DNA from: Porphyra umbilicalis
Lineage: Eukaryota > Rhodophyta > Bangiophyceae > Bangiales > Bangiaceae
Direction of reading: 5' to 3'
Assembly: GCA_002049455.2 (NCBI GenBank)
Contig: KV918845.1
Span: forward strand, 124,001-188,000
Length of the DNA: 64,000 nucleotides
Positions 41,397-52,055 of the stretch are shown piece by piece. The notes beneath the pieces are model-generated. The model saw only the letters and a list, made by a program, of their open reading frames with translations. It did not search any database and had not been told where the DNA came from. A program made the position numbers and the translations under genes. Each line of letters starts with the position of its first letter. Position 1 is the stretch's first letter.

Positions 41397-43604
41397 TCAC
41401 CAACCCCCGGAGCGAGAACCAAAGTCAGGGTTATAACCCTGACCGGGATCATCATCGCGCGAGTAATACCCCGGCCCCGAGAAGGTCGGGGGTGTCGCCG
41501 AGGGACCAGTCGCCGTCCCATAAGGGACAGGAATAGCGACACCAGAGCCCGCCCCATAAGGGGAGGGGGTAGCCGATCCCGAGCCCGCCCCATAATGGGA
41601 CGGGGTAGCCGATCCCGAGCCCGCCCCATAAGGGGGCTGGGCTACCGAACCCAAGGTCGCCCCATAAGGGGACGGAACAGAAGAGCCAGGTCCCACCCCG
41701 TAGTGGGGTGGGGAAGGGGACGGCGGACGCTGTAGCGTCGCCGACGAAATACCACCCCCGGCCGGAACCGGGGGTGACGCCATGTTGCGGATGGCCCATC
41801 CCGCCAAGACGGTATTGGTCTCGGCCACGGCCGCGCCATACTCCTCCGCCAAGAGGCGGCGGATCGAGTCGACTGTACTCAAGGAGTACAGCACGTCCGC
41901 TTCTCGGTCACCCATAGGGCGTGACACAATAACGGCCATCTCGTTGCGAAGCCGCACCAAGGTGCGGCTTAGGGCCATCATCAAGGTGTGATCCACCCCG
42001 TTGGTAAGGATCGGGGGAAGCTCCCCTAGGGAGCGGGCCAAGCCATCCCACACCGCGCGCCGCACAGGCCGCGGGGTCCCCAATTGGGCGGCCCCGTCCC
42101 ACGAGAACAAGGGAAGGGCCGCCAACGGCGGACCCGAACGTCCCCCAATAAGGGGAACCGACCCTCCTCCGGGGTAGGCACGGCGCGACCGACCAAAGCG
42201 TACACCCCCACGGGGGGTATAAGGACGAGAGACCGCCCCCCCAAGGGGCGAGGCCGGATACGGCACCCCCGCGAAGCTCGCGGGGGGCGACACCGGCGGT
42301 GCCGCCGGGGGAGCCAAAAGGGCCGCCGGACCGTAACGGTTCGGCCCGGCTGTGGCCAGGTCCCGATCAAGGGGACGAAGACGCAGTTCGTGAGTGACAT
42401 CCCTCCCATAAGGGAGGGTGGAGTCACCAAGGCCCTCCATGAGGACCAAGACCCCGTCATCGTCAAGTACCTTGGCACACCGGAAGACCCCTCGGGGGCT
42501 CCCATCATGCAGGAGCCACGACTCCTTCCCATGCTCCTCCACAAGGCGGAGGAGCTCTAACCCGGCCTCCAAAAGGGGCCGAGCGGACGGATCGGCCGAG
42601 CACAGTCGCTCGGCCGTGAGCTCGACAAAAGCCGTCCGCAGGACCAGGGGGAGACGCCACAGATGGCCATGATGGCGGATGCTGCCGACGAAGACGTCGG
42701 CCACCTCGGCGGCCCAAAGGGTCGCCAACATAATATGGTAGGGTCCCCCGAGGACCTCTCCCATCAGCTTGCTGCCACGCAGCGCCACCATCTGTGGCAT
42801 CCGCGCGGCCATACCGCGCGGCACCTCGACCGACGCCCACCAAAGGGGGGCGATCGGATACAGGGCCTTGCGCCGAGATACCGGAACTTCTCGGACCTCC
42901 CGCTGCTCATGGAGCACCAGGACGCCCAGGGTAGTCCGAATCGTCCACTCCCCCAGGGCGCCGGGTACAAAGTACCCGCGGTCCTCCTCCCCCAACTTGG
43001 GGGGGGTGCCAGGGTAGTAGTCCCACGAGAAGTAGGGCTTATCGCCTACCTCCGGGGGGAGGTCACGCTCCGCCAAATGGCGAAGCACCTGACACACCCG
43101 CCAGTCCTCCTGGCGGCGGAGAAAGGGGAAGTCCGTTGCCGTCCCCTCGGGAACGGCGTACAACGGGCCATAGTTGGCCCGGATGGTCGTCCATAGACGG
43201 ACCATGCGGCGGCCCTCAAGGACCGCATACCGTTGTTCCACCAGGGACCCCCGGAGGTCCCAGGGGAACCGGCGAAAAGAGTCGTCGACGACGGCGGGAG
43301 TCGGCCAAGAAGCCGACAGGAGGGAGGCCAGGGTGCCGTCAATCTCCTCCTCCTCGCCGAGGACGTCACCAGGAGCACCGCCCCGACTGTCGACCGCCAT
43401 GGCGGCCGCACCGTGGGCCGCATCGGCCGACGCCATCGGACCCCGCGAGACGGGGCCCCCAAGAAGTCCGAAGAGCCCCACCCGTGGGCGGGGCACGAGG
43501 TCGGCGAAGAGGGGGGAAGAACCCCGGACACGCGCTCTCGGCGCTGTCCCACCTCGTGACGACGAGGGTGCCCGCGGGACACCCGAGTAGTCCGGTCCCC
43601 CCAA
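41397..43604 (-). CDS. Intact antisense ORF within the retrotransposon, 735 aa, unknown function
   Basis: An uninterrupted frame opposite to gag-pol, between the chromodomain and the 3' LTR. Possible starts are 43604 and 43436 (MASADAAHG). Residues about 75-430 look globular, with evenly spread hydrophobic residues and aromatics such as GDKPYFSWDYYPGTPP, LYPIAPLWWASVEVPRG and GPYHIMLATLWAAEV. A Pro/Gly linker follows, then a helical segment near 560-630 and a C-terminal run of PYGAGSGSATPS-type repeats. I see no envelope signature (no clear signal peptide or C-terminal membrane anchor), nuclease or protease motif. It is much longer than any plus-strand frame here. Antisense extra ORFs are known in some plant Ty3/gypsy elements, but I do not recognise this one. 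Confidence 0.7.
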   Translation of the reverse strand: MGGPDYSGVPRAPSSSRGGTAPRARVRGSSPLFADLVPRPRVGLFGLLGGPVSRGPMASADAAHGAAAMAVDSRGGAPGDVLGEEEEIDGTLASLLSASWPTPAVVDDSFRRFPWDLRGSLVEQRYAVLEGRRMVRLWTTIRANYGPLYAVPEGTATDFPFLRRQEDWRVCQVLRHLAERDLPPEVGDKPYFSWDYYPGTPPKLGEEDRGYFVPGALGEWTIRTTLGVLVLHEQREVREVPVSRRKALYPIAPLWWASVEVPRGMAARMPQMVALRGSKLMGEVLGGPYHIMLATLWAAEVADVFVGSIRHHGHLWRLPLVLRTAFVELTAERLCSADPSARPLLEAGLELLRLVEEHGKESWLLHDGSPRGVFRCAKVLDDDGVLVLMEGLGDSTLPYGRDVTHELRLRPLDRDLATAGPNRYGPAALLAPPAAPPVSPPASFAGVPYPASPLGGAVSRPYTPRGGVRFGRSRRAYPGGGSVPLIGGRSGPPLAALPLFSWDGAAQLGTPRPVRRAVWDGLARSLGELPPILTNGVDHTLMMALSRTLVRLRNEMAVIVSRPMGDREADVLYSLSTVDSIRRLLAEEYGAAVAETNTVLAGWAIRNMASPPVPAGGGISSATLQRPPSPSPPHYGVGPGSSVPSPYGATLGSVAQPPYGAGSGSATPSHYGAGSGSATPSPYGAGSGVAIPVPYGTATGPSATPPTFSGPGYYSRDDDPGQGYNPDFGSRSGGW
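41515..41720 (-). repeat. Tandem repeat of about 45 bp in the antisense ORF
   Basis: Four to five copies of a unit containing GCCCGCCCCATAAGGGG on the plus strand encode the C-terminal PYGAGSGSATPS-like repeats of the antisense protein. Confidence 0.75.
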
Positions 43605-43795
43605 CGAGGGGGACCGTTTTGTATGCCCTGGGGGGGCTCACCGAGGCCCTCGTGGGGCCCGAGTCCGGGGGCGGCCCGCCAGGATGTCCCACAGAGGGGC
43701 CCTGGAGAGGCAAGGCCGGACGAACCGCCGGGGGCTCCCCCTGGCCAGTGTGTGGGCTGTTGGACACAGCCCCGGGTCTGCGAGACGCAGGCCCT

Positions 43796-43808
43796 AAGGT
43801 GGGGAATA
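43796..43808 (+). promoter_or_regulatory. Polypurine tract
   Basis: AAGGTGGGGAATA directly abuts the 3' LTR, as expected for the plus-strand primer. It is short and contains T, so this is tentative. Confidence 0.45.
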
Positions 43809-44576
43809 TGTGGGGGAAACCCCCTCTCCCCTGATGACGCGATCCCCCCGGTATGAGCCGGGGGAGGGGTCGCGAGCACCCACGCAATGCCCCTAGAGGG
43901 AGCGGTGTGCGGCGCCCCTTCGGGGCGCCTGCCAGGTGGCGCTCAGGGCCACCCCCGGGTCTGACATCCCCCTTGCCCGAAGGCAGGGGGGGACAGGGCC
44001 TGACGCGAACGAGGGGCCACGCGACCCCTCGATCCGGGCCCCCTAGAGGGGCCTGGAAGCTTGTGGAAGCTCCTCTGGCTGGGGAGAAGCCCGGGACCGA
44101 GATTAGATCTCGGCCACTATCGATATCCCACGAGGACTTCGATCGGAGAGTTGAAAATCTGGGGATAAGTCCCTAGTGATGTATTGGGCAATTTCAGTCC
44201 AAGCTGGCTTAAATCCTGGGACCATATCTCTCTTCCAGTGGAAGGGGGTCCCTTGATCCGTGGCAGGGGCCACCAGGACCCCTCATCAGGGACCGTGGCC
44301 CGTCGGGCCCCGGCCCCCCTACGACCGTCTTTTCCTGGGTCGGGATTGTGCACGTCCTGCGTCTTGTTTCTGAGGGTATATGAGTGTATGCTTTGGGGTC
44401 ATCGTGCGTACTCGAATAAATCAGCGTTGCGTTTGCGTTAGTTCCGGCGTTCTGGTGCGCTCCGCGCCCTGTGATCCAGGCGTTTGTGTTCTTTCTCCTT
44501 TGTGTCGCTCCGCATCCTGTGCTGGGTTTTCTGACGGGGCCTTGCCCCGTCGGCTTTGTGGGCAGAAACTACTACA
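43809..44576 (+). repeat. 3' LTR, 768 bp
   Basis: Same length as the 5' LTR. It differs at about six sites by eye, four of them within the first 150 bp. Confidence 0.95.
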
Positions 44577-44581
44577 GCATA
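44577..44581 (+). repeat. Target-site duplication GCATA, right
   Basis: Identical to 34245-34249. Confidence 0.95.
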
Positions 44582-46756
44582 CCCGTACGCTGCGCAGAAG
44601 ACCGAGAGAAGCGAGAGGCGTGGGTGTGCACAGCACGAACAACACGACCAACGTACGTGACGCCGTGCCAAAGCGCGGCAACGGGATGACGGTGGCGTTG
44701 CGGTAGAGTCCACCGAGCAACCCACCGCGCGGCGAGAGTAGCGGCTAGGACGATGGGAGAAGGACGTGGACCCCGCGCGGCTGCTGGGAGAGGCCACCAA
44801 GAGCCGATGAGGATCGGATGACGTCGCAAAACAAAGGCGGCGTCCCCAAAGCCCAACGCCAGTGGCGGTACGAGAGCTCGCCAGTGACGATATCAGTGTC
44901 AGTCGACAGACAAAACGAGAATGGCGCGAGGGCCTCTGTGACACCAGTGACGAAAAGCTCCCGCACTGCTCTACACGTCGCGAGCAGTCCCGCACACGCC
45001 CGATGGCCCCCACTCACACCCCCCCCCCCCACACGTGATACCATCGAATCGCGGCATGGCAAGTTGCGTCAACCCGCAACTGTCGTATTGCGGGGGAAGT
45101 ACAGGAGCGCTAGCGCCACCGAGGGACGACGAGCACGACACCTTCTCGTGCAAAGGTGACAGTGACACAGCTGCACCCCCCCACGTGCGGGTTGCGGGTA
45201 GGACCAACTTACGACGAATTCGACGATGACGTTGAGAGGCCACGCCGCGACTTCTGTGGACACCTTGCAGCCTGCAGTTTGGTGTGACCGACAAATTAAT
45301 GAGTAGCACCAGAGAATCCTTCATTTTCGGAGAATGCAAGTTGGCCACACTACCCCTGGCGAGATGCTGAGGGCACGCGGCCGGGTTCGAAGGAGGTAGC
45401 CCGCCGCTCTTCGAACTATTCGACCAATACAAATACCGAATGCAACACACAGTCCTCGCATATTGACATAAAAAGGAGTTGACCTCCTGAGCAGTGCTTT
45501 GGTGGTTGACGGATGGTTCTCGACCTGGGCTTCGCTTCACACGGGGACCTGCCACCGTCGTCCTCCTCCACCGCACATGACCTACCCCCGCCCACCTATC
45601 TACGGATCGCGTGCCCCCTCACCCACCACTGGCAGGCTGGCCTCTCCCCATCCCGGAGCACTCCCGTACGTGTTCGACAAGTCAAGACCGGCACTCCCCC
45701 GGGGACGCTTGGGTCCTGCCCGTCCTGGTGCGCCGCTGGCCGCCCGATGCTTCGCGGCCGCAGATTTCTGCCAGGCCATCGCGGTCGCAGTGGCACTCTC
45801 TGCATGTCTGTGGTGCCACCTTCCCGTGGAGCCGTCCCCCCCCCCCCCTCCCCGCCTCCCCACGACCTCCCTCCTTTTGACTCCGGCTGTTTTTTGCATC
45901 CACTACAGGTGCCGTGCCACGCTGCTATGTAGAGGCGCTGTTGAGATTGTGGCTCTGTGGCGCGGGGGGCAGGGTTGTCTTAGAGAGCAGGTGCGCGGCG
46001 GGGCTCAGCATGTACCCACCACGTGGTGTCTGTAGGTCGCCGGTGTGGGTGGTGCGCAATGTCTGGGGAGGTGGGTGTTGTGCGGCGCGTGCTGGTTTAT
46101 GTCTACCACACCGGGCCCTGTCACTTGCGAAGAGCTCTCCTGACGATTTCTTGCTTCGTCTGGACACCTCCGCGGACTGTTCTGCTTCTGAAATTGCCCT
46201 ACATGGCACGCGGCTGCAGCCTGACGCTGCCTGGCGCTGGCGGCGGGTCCTCAGTCGCTGTACACTCGCTGGGGCGGGCGACGACATGGGTACCGCTTTG
46301 GTGCGGCAGATTGAGACGGGGCGGGGGCTGCTTCGGTGATCCATGTCTGTGGCACGCGCTCGCTCTGCACGGGTGACACGCGTCGGCCGCCTCCGTAGGA
46401 CGGTTCTCCGGCGGAGGCTCGGGCCACAACGGTCGAGGGCACCTGGGTGCATGCTCTTCTGGGGGCATCCGACAGCCCACCATGCCGCGCCTGTTCCTGT
46501 GCTGGTGTTGGTGCCAGCCGGTTGCTGCTTGTGCGGATCCGCTGGACGCCCTCGCTGCGGGTCCTGTGAGTACAAGTACCTGTGGCGCGGCGGCCGGCAC
46601 AGTCGGCACGCTGCTACTCGTTCCTCTGCGCGCTCGACCAATGCTGCTGCCCTCCCAGACGCTTCCGCCCTACAACCAGCTCCTTCCTGTCATTTGCCCC
46701 CCCCCCCCCCCCCCCCGCTAGCTCGCCTTCGCTGCAACTCCTCGTCGTGTGCGGAG
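44582..46756. other. Intergenic, no gene supported
   Basis: This is the right flank of the retrotransposon. It may include remnants of the CACTA-like element's other end. The frames here are short and overlap on both strands, and none has a nameable motif. The frame of the next gene is open back to 46343, but the sequence before 46757 is low complexity and includes a C run. Confidence 0.4.
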
Positions 46757-49700
46757 ATGGCTCCTCCGGGCTCTAGCAAGGCGGGCGCGAGTGGCGTCCC
46801 GCAGAGCTTTGTCGGGAGCGCCACAAACGAGGTCATCGACGTTGACGCAATCGACCTTGCCGACGCCACGCCGTCTACGAATGGCGAAAACAAAGTCAAA
46901 CTAGAGCATCGGGTCGACGACGTCATCGACGTGGTCGATCCGACTACCTCGGCGGCGCCTGTTCCGCGGTCCGGTGGCGGTCCTTCGGGTGCCGCTCGGA
47001 CGCCGCGGTTCCTCGAGTTCGGTGGCATCCTCGGCGTCACGCTCTATGAGCAAAAAATGGAGGTCCTGAACGAGGAGGCCGCGGCGGCCGGGTCGGCGAC
47101 GGACGGCGTTGTTGGCGAGGCGGCCACCAAGGTGGCGACGGACGGCGGCGTTGGCGAGGCGGCCACCAATGTGGCGACGGTCGGTCGTGTTGGCGAGGCG
47201 GGCTCCAAGGTGGCGACGGACGGCGGCGTTGGCGTGGCGGGCTCCAAGAAGGTGACGGACGGCGGCGTCGGCGTGGCGGGCTCCAAGGTGGCGACGGACG
47301 GCGGCATTGGCGTGGCTGTCTCCAAGGTGGCGACGGACGGCTGCGTTGGTGTGGCGGACGCTCTGGGGGCGGCCGTCTGTGACGGCGGTGTTGATGTGGT
47401 CGACGCACCAGGGGCGGTCGCCTGTGGCGAGGCTCCTGTCGTCTTGGGCGACTTGTACACGGAGCCCTCAACTGTGGAGAGGGCCCCCGCGGCACATGTA
47501 CTCTCTCTCGGCGCTGCGGCTCGGGCGGCTCGTGAGTTCGAGGCATCCCGTATGGCGTCTGCGAGCCGCGCGAGAGACGCAATCAACGCGTCCATCGTTG
47601 CTGATCGTGAAGAGAAGATGCGGATGCCGTGGCCGCCTGCGGTTGTAGGCATGGGGTCCTCGTCAGCTGGGCGTGCTGGTGACGCGCGTTCGTCAGCGTC
47701 TCGCGCACCAGTATTGGAGTCACTCGCGGACTTGTCGGGACGGGACCGAGTGCCTCCAGCACAGATGCAGGCCCCAGTGCCGATGACGATGGATAGGCCA
47801 CCTCCGCAGCGCGCGCTCTGCCGCACTGACCGCCAGGTGAGCTTGCCTCGCCGTCTGCGGCGGAGCTTTGTGCGCCGCGCGGCTGTTATGCAATTCGCTC
47901 CTGTCAAGGTGCGTGCGGTGCAGCCTGCGGCGTCTGCGGCGGCGGTGCAGTCTGCCAGCGGCAGTGGTGAGCAGGTACACCGCGGTGATCACGTCGATGT
48001 CAACCTCCCCGCTCGTGATGCACCTGAGAGCTCAACGGATGAAGACGCCGTTGATGCTGTCGCAAGTGATGTGCAAATGGGGTGCAGTCGTAGTCCGGTG
48101 CGGGATGCGGCGTCTGCCAACCCTCGCAAACGCTCTGAGCCGGATGAGGACCGGGAAGGCCAGCAGTCTTCCCGTGCTCCTGTGCCACCGTCTTCCCGTA
48201 CTACTACTCCAGCGCGACGGGCCAGCTCGGACGCACTTGCCGAGCAACTGGCATCGCGCAACCACAATCCTTTCATCTTCCCTATGGCGCATTGGACGCC
48301 CGGAGCTGAAGCTGTACTCGCGGCGTCGCAGAGTTTTCGGGTGGCGGCGCGCTTGCCTCCGCTGGCACCGACGGTATCTCGTGGCGCAACAGCGGCGGGT
48401 GCAGGGTCGTCGACGGCGCCGCAGCGCGTCAGTGCATCTCCGCAGTCTCCGATGCTTCCGCTGCAAACACCCTCACCGCCTCCGCGCCGCGCCCGTGTCG
48501 GTCAGGTGCCACCTGCAACGGCGCCCCCGCTACAAACGCCTTTCTCGCCTGTGCGCGGCGCCCGTGTCGGTTCCGCGCCACCGCTGCCGTCACATTCGGA
48601 GCTCAACGACGGAACGAGCAGCAGCGAAATGAACGACGACGACCTCGTTGCGGCCTATATCACACCGCCGGCGTCACCGGCGGCGAGGGCGCCCATGCCC
48701 TCTCCAGGCCGCCGGCCTTCTTCTGCCAAGCGGCGTCGTTCGAGCAGTCGGCGCGGCGCACATGGCGGACGTGCTGCAGTCACCGCGGCTGTGCCTGAAG
48801 TGGAGGAGCACGGTCCAGGTCTGGCGCTTCTTGACGTGCAGGACGCCATCCGCAACGGCTTCTCCTCGGTTCGTCAGGAGCTGACACGCCTCCGTGGTGA
48901 ATTGGTTGTCGTCAAGTCTCAGGCAGCGTCGGCGCTGCGGCGGATGGACGGGCTTGCCGCTTCGGTGGACGGGTCCCACACGAGTAACGGGGTCATGCTG
49001 GAGCGGTTCGGTCGACTGGAAGCCGCTCTGAGTGACGTGCAAAGTCTCCTCCTCTCAACTCGCACTGGCACCGCGGGCGGCACGGCCCCTGACGTTGACT
49101 CGGCCGGCACCATCAACGAAATTAAGGTTCGTTTGAGGACCGGCCTTTTGCTGTTGGTCTCTTTGAGGGACGAGTGCTTTGTCGCGCTTGTCGGCTGGTG
49201 TTTTAGCTGGTGCGCGACTCGCGTGCGTGCCCTTGCCTCGTGCTTGCCATCTGTGTGGGTGACACCTTTTCTAACACGGACGACGTACGCTGTGCTTTGC
49301 TCTTGTTCATCTTCTTTGTGCAGGAGCTTCTACTCAAGGCGCTCACCGACGAGATCCGCACCGCGTCGTCGCCGTCGGCGGTGTACCCTACGACCGAGGT
49401 CGTCAATGCCCGGCTTTTGGGCGCGTCCTCGTCGGTGCTCAAGGTTTCGGAGGAGGAGGCTGCACAAAAGCTGCAAGAGAAAATGATGTTGCCGGTCCGA
49501 AAGCCGGAGAAGGGCATGGCGCTCGTCGTCGTCTACCAATACGTGAGGCGAGTGGTTAGCCACCTCGGCAGCTCGCTCACCTCTGTCGCAGTCGCCGCCT
49601 TCGTCAAGCACATCCACTCTCTTCAGGGAATTGGCACGTGGAGCTCTCCGTCGGCGTCATCTACTCGCCGTGTGCTTAAGCTGTCGGCGGACGAGTGCTC

Positions 49701-50657
49701 CGAACTGCTGAGCGGCGACTCCTTCATTACGGACGCGTACGGACGGCTGGCTATGCTCGATTCTTTGGCCAAGGTCATCGACGAGATTGACGGCACGGCG
49801 TCGATGGTTTCTTGGACGGGCCCCAACAAGGCGTCGCGTGTCATTCGATGCCGGTATGGGCATTTTGCCAACGTCTCGTTTCGAGTAAGTTCGCCCCGTA
49901 ACCCATACGCTGTACTCAGCGTTGAACTTTGCTTCTTTTGGTGTGGGCGCCTCGTACCGGTATGAGTGATCGCCTACCATCTTGCATGGCTCTCTTCAGC
50001 TGCTGACCCGCGCCTTTTGATGAACCCCGTATGTACCTTCTCACTGCTCATTCCTTGTTTCGTCTGCCCCCCCTTCCCCCCACTGAGAAGGTGCGCTCCT
50101 ATCTGCGGAACCGTGCCGGGCTGCCGCCCGCCGTTGCGGGTGCCGGCAACCTCAACCAGGGACACCGCGCTTTGTACGAGCGAGAGCTATTGCTCCTCCA
50201 CAATGTTCTCCCAAAGGACGCGGACATCCGCGACGGGTTGCAGCTGATCGACGGTGCTGATGTGAACCGGCATCTGGGCGTCTCGGTTCCGTCGCCTGTT
50301 CCGGCGACCGGCACCGGCGCGCCTGATGGGCAGGCGCCTGATGGGCAGGCTGGAGCACCGAACGCTCAAGTTTCCTCGACTGCCGCTACCCCCATCATTC
50401 CCCCCCCGATGGCGCAGCCTGGGGTGGAGCTTCCCACCCCTCCTCACGCCATGAATTTGGCGCCGCTGCCGGCAGGCATGCCGATTATCCCCGGGTCTCA
50501 AGCTTCCCGCGAGGCCGAGCGCGCGGCAGGGCGTGTGGCGCAAGAGTCCGTGCGTACGCCCCAGGGCGACTGGGACGAGGAGGAGGACGACGAGATTCGT
50601 CCCGTTTCCGACGAGTACGCTGCGCAGTGGAGGGCGTACTACGCTGCTCGCCGTTGA
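46757..50657 (+). CDS. Three-exon protein of unknown function (1,166 aa)
   Basis: Exons are 46757-49126, 49324-49884 and 50088-50657. Introns are 197 and 203 nt, with GTTCGT and GTAAGT donors, CAG and GAG acceptors, and phase 0 throughout. The N-terminal part has repeated acidic DVID-type stretches, then about eight 10-12-residue repeats of the type GVGVAGSKVATDG (47098-47350). A long Ser/Pro/Arg-rich disordered region follows, with phosphosite-like SPSP motifs and basic clusters (SAKRRRSSSRR) that could be nuclear localisation signals. A probable coiled coil lies at residues about 695-775. Exons 2-3 encode a helical, conserved-looking domain and a Pro-rich segment ending in an acidic tail. 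I recognise no family. A nuclear or chromatin role is plausible, and a transposon-encoded accessory protein is not excluded. Confidence 0.6.
47098..47350 (+). repeat. Coding tandem repeat of about 36 bp (GGCGTTGGCGTGGC units)
   Basis: Roughly seven copies encode VATDGGVG-type peptides within the unknown protein. Confidence 0.75.
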
Positions 50658-51229
50658 ACAGAGTTGGTGTTCACGCTCCCTGCCGCTCAGGCGTTTTGAC
50701 ATCTCTGCGGACTCTGTCATCTCGCTCTGACCAGGCCGCGTGTTCACGCAGTCTTGTTTTCCACTTCTTTGCTTTGGCGGTGCCGGCGCCTCGGCGTCTC
50801 GGTCTCTTGTGTTGAACGCGGCGTTCGTTCTCACGCATAGCATGGCTCTGGTTGTTGTAACTGGCATTTCTGTCTGTCGCGTTTTATGATGTGCTCGTCG
50901 TGTAGCTGCGGGCACGGGACAAGAGAGAACCCTTTTTTTTTGATGGTGACGCCACAGGGGTGCGCGGACAGGGCACAGGACACAATAGAAACTCCCTACT
51001 TTTTTAGTGCGACAGCGTAGTAGCGCAGTCATCGGAGCGGTCAGCACGTTGGAATGTAGCTCATCTAAAGCGAGGTCGTACTACCCATGCAATGCTTCGC
51101 CCTCACTCCCCTCGACTGTATTGTGTGTTAGCAAGCCGATTCGCACCAACCGCTTAATCACACCACTTGTGACCACTTCCCCCGGCCCATCCGCCCGTTT
51201 CTGACCCAAGCTCGCGATCCAGGGCCGTG

Positions 51230-51336
51230 CACCTGAACAATAACACGACAGAATCGCGTCCGTTGAGGGCTTGTTCAGGAACGAGCAGCTCAACAGAAAT
51301 CCAATCTGTTGAGGCCGTATCGTTCACCGACGATGG
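51230..51336. repeat. Repeat segment, copy B (inverted relative of 28260-28400)
   Basis: Ends with CGTTCACCGACGATGG, the inverse of the start of copy A. It shares the CTGTTGAG and ACAGAATCGCGT blocks in matching order. Confidence 0.45.
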
Positions 51337-51365
51337 CCGATGCCCTAAAGACCCACCCGGAGCCG

Positions 51366-51480
51366 CCGGCGGCCCAGCGGAGGGCGCGCACGGGCCCGTG
51401 CCGGCGGCCCAGCGGAGGGCGCGCACGGGCCCGTGCGCGCCCTCCGCTGGGCCGCCGGCGGCCGAACCCGCGGGTTCGGC
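51366..51480. repeat. 35-bp direct duplication plus 60-bp perfect palindrome
   Basis: 51366-51400 is repeated exactly at 51401-51435. 51400-51459 is a perfect loop-free palindrome of two 30-bp arms centred on GGGCCC. A second short palindrome, GCCGAACCCGCGGGTTCGGC, follows at about 51461-51480. Confidence 0.9.
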
Positions 51481-52055
51481 CGCCCAGGCAGTTGACCGAG
51501 ACCCTGTCTTGTCTTCGACCACATCGGCCAAAATGGGGAAGACAGCAATATATCGTCAGAACGCTGTCCAGCAGGTCGTTTCCGACAAGAGTTGTGTCTC
51601 CGCAACCTGGAGGTTGGTAAATATGGAAAACAGCATCGACTAAAGTAGGTTGAATCACGCCAGATCTTTTGTATAGCGGGAACTCACTGAACTGGCTGCG
51701 CACTTTCCTTTAGCCAAAGTTTAGTAGGACTCGCTTTCGTTCTTCTCCTTGGATGCAGAAAACTAAGAAAACAGGCAGATGAACGGCTTGGGGGAACGAA
51801 GCAAACTTCTATGTATCGGCGCGTAGATCAAGCTGTCATTGGTCTTGGCGGCATTACACAGGATGTGGTGCTCACCCTAGCAGTGACTTTGCACGTGGAC
51901 GCACCAATCAGGGACAGACATACACAGCACACATCATTGTCGAGGAACAGCGCACCTGAATGCACCGCAGCAAAGAACGGCACGCAAGCGAAACAGCGTC
52001 GTGGTGTTCTTGGTCAGAACAGAGGAGGCATGCGCACCGAATGAGCAGCCCTCGC

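Larger units (their letters stand above)
34250..44576 (+). mobile_element. Complete Ty3/gypsy chromovirus-like LTR retrotransposon, 10,327 bp
   Basis: Two 768-bp LTRs begin TGTGGGGG and end ACTACA and are flanked by a GCATA duplication. Between them are a primer-binding site, a repetitive leader, gag with a zinc knuckle, then protease, reverse transcriptase, RNase H, integrase and a C-terminal chromodomain. The gag-PR-RT-RH-INT order plus the chromodomain marks a Ty3/gypsy chromovirus-like lineage. Its length is extended by a 2.2-kb antisense ORF between the chromodomain and the 3' LTR. LTRs differ at about six positions by eye (near 99% identity), so insertion is recent, yet pol carries several frameshifts. 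It lies beyond the 5' end of the CACTA-like transposase. Confidence 0.95.
50658..52055. other. Intergenic with a repeat segment and a perfect palindrome
   Basis: No gene is seen. It contains the inverted relative of the 28.26-kb repeat (about 51230-51336) and the duplicated palindromic unit at 51366-51480. Confidence 0.45.

Noticed and set aside
41397-43604. Antisense ORF as an envelope gene
   Set aside because: No convincing signal peptide, furin-like site or C-terminal membrane anchor is visible.
49963-50036. A 29-nt micro-exon between exons 2 and 3 of the unknown gene (CAG acceptor and GTATGT donor present)
   Set aside because: In phase it would introduce a TGA stop; direct exon 2 to exon 3 splicing keeps phase 0.
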